Below are positions 5,703-8,688 of a stretch of DNA of 8,688 nt, in pieces. A model generated the notes under the pieces. It searched no databases and was not told where the DNA came from. It saw nothing but the letters and a program-made list of their open reading frames with translations. How positions within the stretch are numbered: the first letter of the stretch is position 1; every line of letters starts with the position of its first letter. This DNA comes from Methanomicrobiaceae archaeon (lineage in GTDB: Archaea > Halobacteriota > Methanomicrobia > Methanomicrobiales > Methanomicrobiaceae): the NCBI GenBank assembly GCA_030628325.1, contig DAOVRB010000023.1:1-8688 (forward strand). The letters are read 5' to 3'. A program made the translations under genes and the position numbers.

Positions 5703-7517
5703 ATGAGCAAAGGGAAGAAGGGCAAAGAAAAGAAAGGGGATAGCAAAACCTCTAAAATTCGCACACCGATCGTATGCGTACTCGGGCACGTTGACCACGG
5801 CAAGACATCACTTCTCGACAGAATCCGGGGGTCATCGGTTGTTGATAAAGAAGCAGGCGCAATCACCCAGCACATCGGCGCAACAATCGTACCTCTGGAA
5901 GCCATCTTAAAGATGAGCGGAATTGAGGGAAAAACAGAGTTTGAAATTCCCGGACTCCTCTTCATCGACACTCCCGGACACCAGGCCTTCACCACACTCA
6001 GGGCCCGTGGCGGAGCGCTTGCGGACATGGCAATACTTGTTGTCGACATCAACGAAGGGTTCCAGCCACAGACTATAGAAGCACTCCACATCCTTCGCAA
6101 CTGTAAGACACCGTTTGTTGTGGCCGCAACAAAAATTGACAGAATACACGGTTGGCGTTCCACCAAGAATCTGTCCTTTGCCAAAACATACCAGAACCAG
6201 AACGACCGTGTCCGGACAGACATTGAGACAAAGACATATGAAGTCATAGGCAAACTCTCAGAACTCGGGTTCGACTGTGAACGCTACGATCGCATCAGAG
6301 ACTTCCGGAAGAACATTGCAATCGTTCCGGTAAGTGGTATAACAGGAGAAGGTCTCCCTGACCTCCTGATGGTCATGGTAGGGCTTGCACAGCGTTACAT
6401 GACTGAGAATCTCACACTTACAACAGATAGTCCGGGGTGCGGCACCGTGCTTGAGGTAAAGGAAGAACGCGGCCTCGGCACAACACTTGATGTCATCCTC
6501 TACGATGGCACCCTGAAGGTCGGCGATGACATTATAATGGGCAGTGAAGACGGAGTTATTGAAACAAAAGTCAGATCCCTCTTACAGCCACGTCCAATGC
6601 AGGAGATCCTTACAGAGAGTAAATTTGAGCGTGTAAAATCAGTTGCAGCCGCAAGTGGAGTTAAAGTATCAGCCCCAAAACTCGAAGGTGCTCTCGCCGG
6701 GTCACCCGTCCTTGTTGTCAGTAACAACCGTGACGAAATTATCGACCGGATCACACATGAACTGCAGGACGTGCAGATTGAACTTTCAGATCTGGGGATA
6801 TTTATCAAAGCCGACACAATCGGCGCTCTTGAAGCACTCTCAAAAGAACTGCAGGACCATGAAATCCCCATTATGCGTGCTGAAGTCGGCCAGGTCAGCC
6901 GCCATGACATAATAGAGATAGGAACGATTAAAGACCCGCTCCATTCTGTATTGCTCGCTTTTAACACCAAAATCCTGCCAGATGCAATAGACACACTCGC
7001 AGAGAAATCCAGAGAACATGTTCAGCTATTTGAGGGAAATGTCATCTACCACCTCATTGATGACTATATAGACTGGCAGGACAAAACAAAGCGTGAAATA
7101 AAAAAGAAAAGCTTTGAACAACTGATACTGCCTGCAAAGATCACCCTTCTTCCGGACTGTATATTCAGGCAGAGCAACCCGGCAGTAGTCGGAATCCGGG
7201 TACTGGGAGGGAAACTCCAGTCAGGCGTAAGGCTGATTCAGCCGGACGGGCGCAGGATCGGGCGCATCAGACAGATGAAAAGCGGACAGGATAACATAAA
7301 CGAAGCTAACGAAGGTGAGGAGATTGCAATTTCAATCGAGGGCCCGACTGTTGGCAGGCAGATCGATGTCGGCGATGTCCTGTACACTGAAATCCCGGAA
7401 GCCCACGTAAAAGTTCTGGAAAAAGAGATGCTCGTCCACCTTAACGTAAGCCAGCAGGACATCCTTTATGAATATACAGCAATAAAAAGAAAAGAGGAGC
7501 CATTCTGGGGAAAATAA
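5703..7517 (+). CDS. infB: Translation initiation factor aIF5B (IF2-like GTPase)
   Basis: The factor promotes ribosomal subunit joining and checks initiator tRNA at the end of archaeal initiation. The 604 residues are full length for the archaeal family and carry no intein. After a Lys-rich tail (1-19), the GTPase domain shows G1 GHVDHGKT (28-35), switch I around GAITQHIGA (52-60), G3 DTPGH (89-93), G4 as TKID (143-146; NKxD in most GTPases, Thr being a known variant) and G5 SGITGEG near 210-216. Beta-barrel domain II, domain III and the tRNA-binding barrel domain IV (about 470-590) follow, ending with the family-typical PFWGK. A weak SD, AAAGG, lies about 10 bases before ATG 5703. Upstream is the branched inverted-repeat structure; rps6e follows after a 175-base gap with its own promoter. 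Confidence 0.97.
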   Translation: MSKGKKGKEKKGDSKTSKIRTPIVCVLGHVDHGKTSLLDRIRGSSVVDKEAGAITQHIGATIVPLEAILKMSGIEGKTEFEIPGLLFIDTPGHQAFTTLRARGGALADMAILVVDINEGFQPQTIEALHILRNCKTPFVVAATKIDRIHGWRSTKNLSFAKTYQNQNDRVRTDIETKTYEVIGKLSELGFDCERYDRIRDFRKNIAIVPVSGITGEGLPDLLMVMVGLAQRYMTENLTLTTDSPGCGTVLEVKEERGLGTTLDVILYDGTLKVGDDIIMGSEDGVIETKVRSLLQPRPMQEILTESKFERVKSVAAASGVKVSAPKLEGALAGSPVLVVSNNRDEIIDRITHELQDVQIELSDLGIFIKADTIGALEALSKELQDHEIPIMRAEVGQVSRHDIIEIGTIKDPLHSVLLAFNTKILPDAIDTLAEKSREHVQLFEGNVIYHLIDDYIDWQDKTKREIKKKSFEQLILPAKITLLPDCIFRQSNPAVVGIRVLGGKLQSGVRLIQPDGRRIGRIRQMKSGQDNINEANEGEEIAISIEGPTVGRQIDVGDVLYTEIPEAHVKVLEKEMLVHLNVSQQDILYEYTAIKRKEEPFWGK

Positions 7518-7528
7518 CCTCATTTCAC

Positions 7529-7560
7529 GATCAAAACATGACAGGAAAGCCCACAATTTC
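7529..7560 (+). repeat. Short dispersed repeat, copy 2
   Basis: It runs from GATCAAAACATGACAGG to GCCCACAATTTC, matching 5161-5190. In this copy GCCC (7549-7552) is followed by GGGC (7561-7564), allowing a small hairpin that copy 1 lacks. It begins 12 bases after the infB stop codon, so a role in transcript 3' end formation is possible. Confidence 0.5.
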
Positions 7561-7572
7561 GGGCGTATGTGG

Positions 7573-7609
7573 CTGACAGGGTTATATGCGGTTGACAGGG
7601 TATAGATGG
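7573..7609 (+). repeat. Tandem pair of about 19 bases upstream of rps6e
   Basis: CTGACAGGGTTATATGCGG (7573-7591) is followed directly by TTGACAGGGTATAGATGG (7592-7609), sharing TGACAGGG plus TATA and a final GG. A third TGACAGG lies at 7540-7546. The pair stands 30 bases upstream of the rps6e TATA box and could be a regulator site, but nothing else supports this. Confidence 0.3.
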
Positions 7610-7638
7610 ACCATCCCCATCCTTAAACAAAGAACCCC

Positions 7639-7684
7639 TATATTTTAATAGATATAATCCAACATAATAGACACTTTAGTGGAG
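7639..7684 (+). promoter_or_regulatory. Promoter and ribosome binding site of rps6e
   Basis: TATATTTTAATA (7639-7650), preceded by CCCC, is a good archaeal TATA box and predicts transcription starting near 7670. GGAG at 7681-7684 lies 8 bases before ATG 7693, a proper Shine-Dalgarno distance. It indicates that rps6e can be transcribed independently of infB. Confidence 0.6.
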
Positions 7685-7692
7685 AATACTAT

Positions 7693-8088
7693 ATGGCAGA
7701 TTTTAACATCGTTCTATCAGAACCAAAAACAGGAGCATCATACAAAATTGAGGCAACCAGTGGAATAACAGGTGCATTAATGGGCAAAAGTATTGGCGAC
7801 GAGATCACTGGAGACGTATTCGGTTTCGCAGGATATACAATTCAGATCACAGGTGCAACAGATAAAACAGGCATACCTGCAAGAAAAGATCTGCCAGGTG
7901 TCGCCCGCAGGAGACTCCTCCTCTCAAAGGGTGTCGGTTTCAAACCAACATATGACGGTCAGCGCGTGCGCAAGTCAGTTCGCGGAGCAGAAATCAACAG
8001 TGATTTTGTTCAGATTAACGCAAAAGTAGTTGCATACGGTGAAAAAGACCTGAAAAGCTATTTTGAAACAGCAGAAACAGCAGAGTAA
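7693..8088 (+). CDS. rps6e: Small-subunit ribosomal protein S6e
   Basis: A component of the archaeal 30S ribosomal subunit. The 131 residues start MADFNIVLSEPKTGASYKIE and include the family segment GDVFGFAGYTIQITGATDKTGIPAR (here about 39-65), then the basic stretch ARRRLLLSKGVGFKP and the arginine-rich motif GQRVRKSVRG. Length is normal for archaeal S6e, which lacks the long phosphorylated tail of the eukaryotic protein. Close linkage of S6e with initiation-factor genes is common in archaea. The gene converges on the DUF2240 gene; the 105 bases between hold a hairpin element suitable for ending both transcripts. Confidence 0.95.
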   Translation: MADFNIVLSEPKTGASYKIEATSGITGALMGKSIGDEITGDVFGFAGYTIQITGATDKTGIPARKDLPGVARRRLLLSKGVGFKPTYDGQRVRKSVRGAEINSDFVQINAKVVAYGEKDLKSYFETAETAE

Positions 8089-8093
8089 TCTTC

Positions 8094-8183
8094 ATAGTCG
8101 AAAACCAGACTTTTAGTAAAAAATCTGGTTTTTTCATTATAGTTCCGAACGTTTAATTTAAAAAAGAAACGTTTGCCACTATA
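8094..8183. repeat. Dispersed hairpin element, copy B, in the convergent rps6e / DUF2240 junction
   Basis: It begins ATAGTCGAAAACC and ends GCCACTATA, as copy A does. The hairpin arms are AAAACCAGA (8101-8109) and TCTGGTTTT (8124-8132), followed by more T. The arms carry G:C where copy A has A:T, a compensatory change that keeps the stem. The palindromic half is expanded: TTATAGTTCCGAACGTTT (8137-8154) and AAACGTTTGCCACTATAA (8167-8184) are inverted repeats (15 of 18) around a 12-base A/T-rich spacer, whereas copy A has a single AACGTT centre. With genes ending on both sides and T runs on both strands, it probably serves as a bidirectional terminator here. Confidence 0.6.
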
Positions 8184-8193
8184 ATTCAGAAGA

Positions 8194-8655
8194 TTACTTT
8201 GCTGCCAGACTTTTTTTAAGCTCATTAAGACTGTCCTCAAACGGGACAGTATATTTTCTTGCGAGCAGTACAACTGCAGCCTCAACGCGGAGATTTCCAT
8301 CAAAACCATCCTGAATCAGTGCATTCATCTCAGCCACCAGTTCAGTTGTCTCCAGATCGCGTGCTCTGGCAATTTTTTCAATCAGTTCCCCCACATGATC
8401 CCGTTTTAAAAAAATATCAGAGGGCGGCTTAAACCCAAGAGGTATTGTGACTTCAGATGGATCAAAAAGTATTTTTAAGGAATCCCCCTCAATGTCAATT
8501 AAACCCGCCCCATCTGCCAGTTTAATTAATCGCTCCACTTCGTCACGATTCATCCACCGCCTGTCAATAGTAAGGAAATATATAAACTCTCTTTTTAAAA
8601 GTTCAGTTCTCCTCATATGCCGAAACGATGCGGCAACAGTGGTCTTCAGACTCAC
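8194..8655 (-). CDS. DUF2240-family archaeal protein, likely winged-helix
   Basis: A 153-residue protein of unknown function that resembles the archaeal DUF2240 family. The N-terminal half looks like a winged helix: helix LLKREFIYFLTIDRRW (19-34), a recognition-like helix RDEVERLIKLADGAGLI, a beta wing DSLKILFDPSEV, then the family-typical IPLGFKPPSDIF. The C-terminal half is helical (LIEKIARARDLETTELVAEMNALI...). There is no membrane segment or catalytic motif. The GTG at 8653-8655 was chosen because AGGTG (8663-8667 on the minus strand) lies 7 bases before it and an in-frame stop lies farther upstream. ATG at 8614-8616 is an alternative without an SD. The GTG overlaps the TGA of the preceding minus-strand gene, implying translational coupling. 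Confidence 0.72.
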   Translation of the reverse strand: MSLKTTVAASFRHMRRTELLKREFIYFLTIDRRWMNRDEVERLIKLADGAGLIDIEGDSLKILFDPSEVTIPLGFKPPSDIFLKRDHVGELIEKIARARDLETTELVAEMNALIQDGFDGNLRVEAAVVLLARKYTVPFEDSLNELKKSLAAK

Positions 8656-8688
8656 CTGACAGCACCTGTAATCAGCATTTTAAGATTC
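8652..8688 (-). CDS. Possible 3' end of an upstream minus-strand gene (partial)
   Basis: On the minus strand the frame reads NLKMLITGAVR and stops at TGA (8652-8654). That TGA overlaps the GTG start of the DUF2240 gene in the four-base form GTGA typical of operons. Only 11 codons are inside the window, so the product cannot be identified, and an open frame of this length is not strong evidence by itself. Confidence 0.4.
   Translation of the reverse strand, partial: NLKMLITGAVR

Noticed and set aside
5703..7517. Intein within aIF5B (known in some archaeal infB genes)
   Set aside because: The protein is 604 residues, and the GTPase motifs run on without any insertion or splice-junction residues.
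8194..8309. Alternative minus-strand open frames near the DUF2240 gene
   Set aside because: They run in another frame over the same bases, start in the middle of the DUF2240 gene and show no family features.

Overview
The window looks like chromosomal DNA of a methanogenic archaeon, most plausibly of the order Methanomicrobiales. The evidence is an archaeal aIF5B, ribosomal protein S6e, a DUF2240 protein, a PEGA-repeat surface protein with a C-terminal membrane anchor, AT-rich TATA-like boxes, T-tract terminators and a tRNA-His without encoded CCA. The genus assignment is inference.

Left part (1-3916): the window opens in the 3' end of a PEGA surface-protein gene whose last 211 bases plus terminator are nearly identical to the end of the complete PEGA gene at 550-1911. 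Between them lies a remnant (about 269-414) of a cobalamin-type radical SAM gene whose intact paralogue follows the complete PEGA gene (2023-3339). A PEGA + radical SAM pair therefore seems to have been duplicated in tandem, after which the upstream radical SAM copy collapsed to a fragment. The intact radical SAM gene is followed after 61 bases by a corrinoid adenosyltransferase (3401-3916), so an enzyme likely to use a corrinoid sits next to one that matures corrinoids.

Middle (4043-5702): an orphan Dam-type adenine methyltransferase, a 254-base gap, tRNA-His(GTG) on the minus strand, then about 410 bases without a protein gene. That gap is dense in inverted repeats. It holds one copy of a dispersed hairpin element and, just before infB, a structure of two hairpins enclosed by an outer stem.

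Right part (5703-8688): translation genes infB (aIF5B) and rps6e, the latter with its own promoter and Shine-Dalgarno site. Facing them is a DUF2240 gene on the minus strand, which overlaps the end of another gene cut by the window edge. The convergent junction carries a second copy of the dispersed hairpin element, where it could stop transcription from both sides.

No CRISPR array, transposase, integrase or toxin-antitoxin pair was seen. The coding content is ordinary. The less ordinary signals are the collapsed duplication, the dispersed hairpin element with a compensatory base-pair change, and the structured infB leader.
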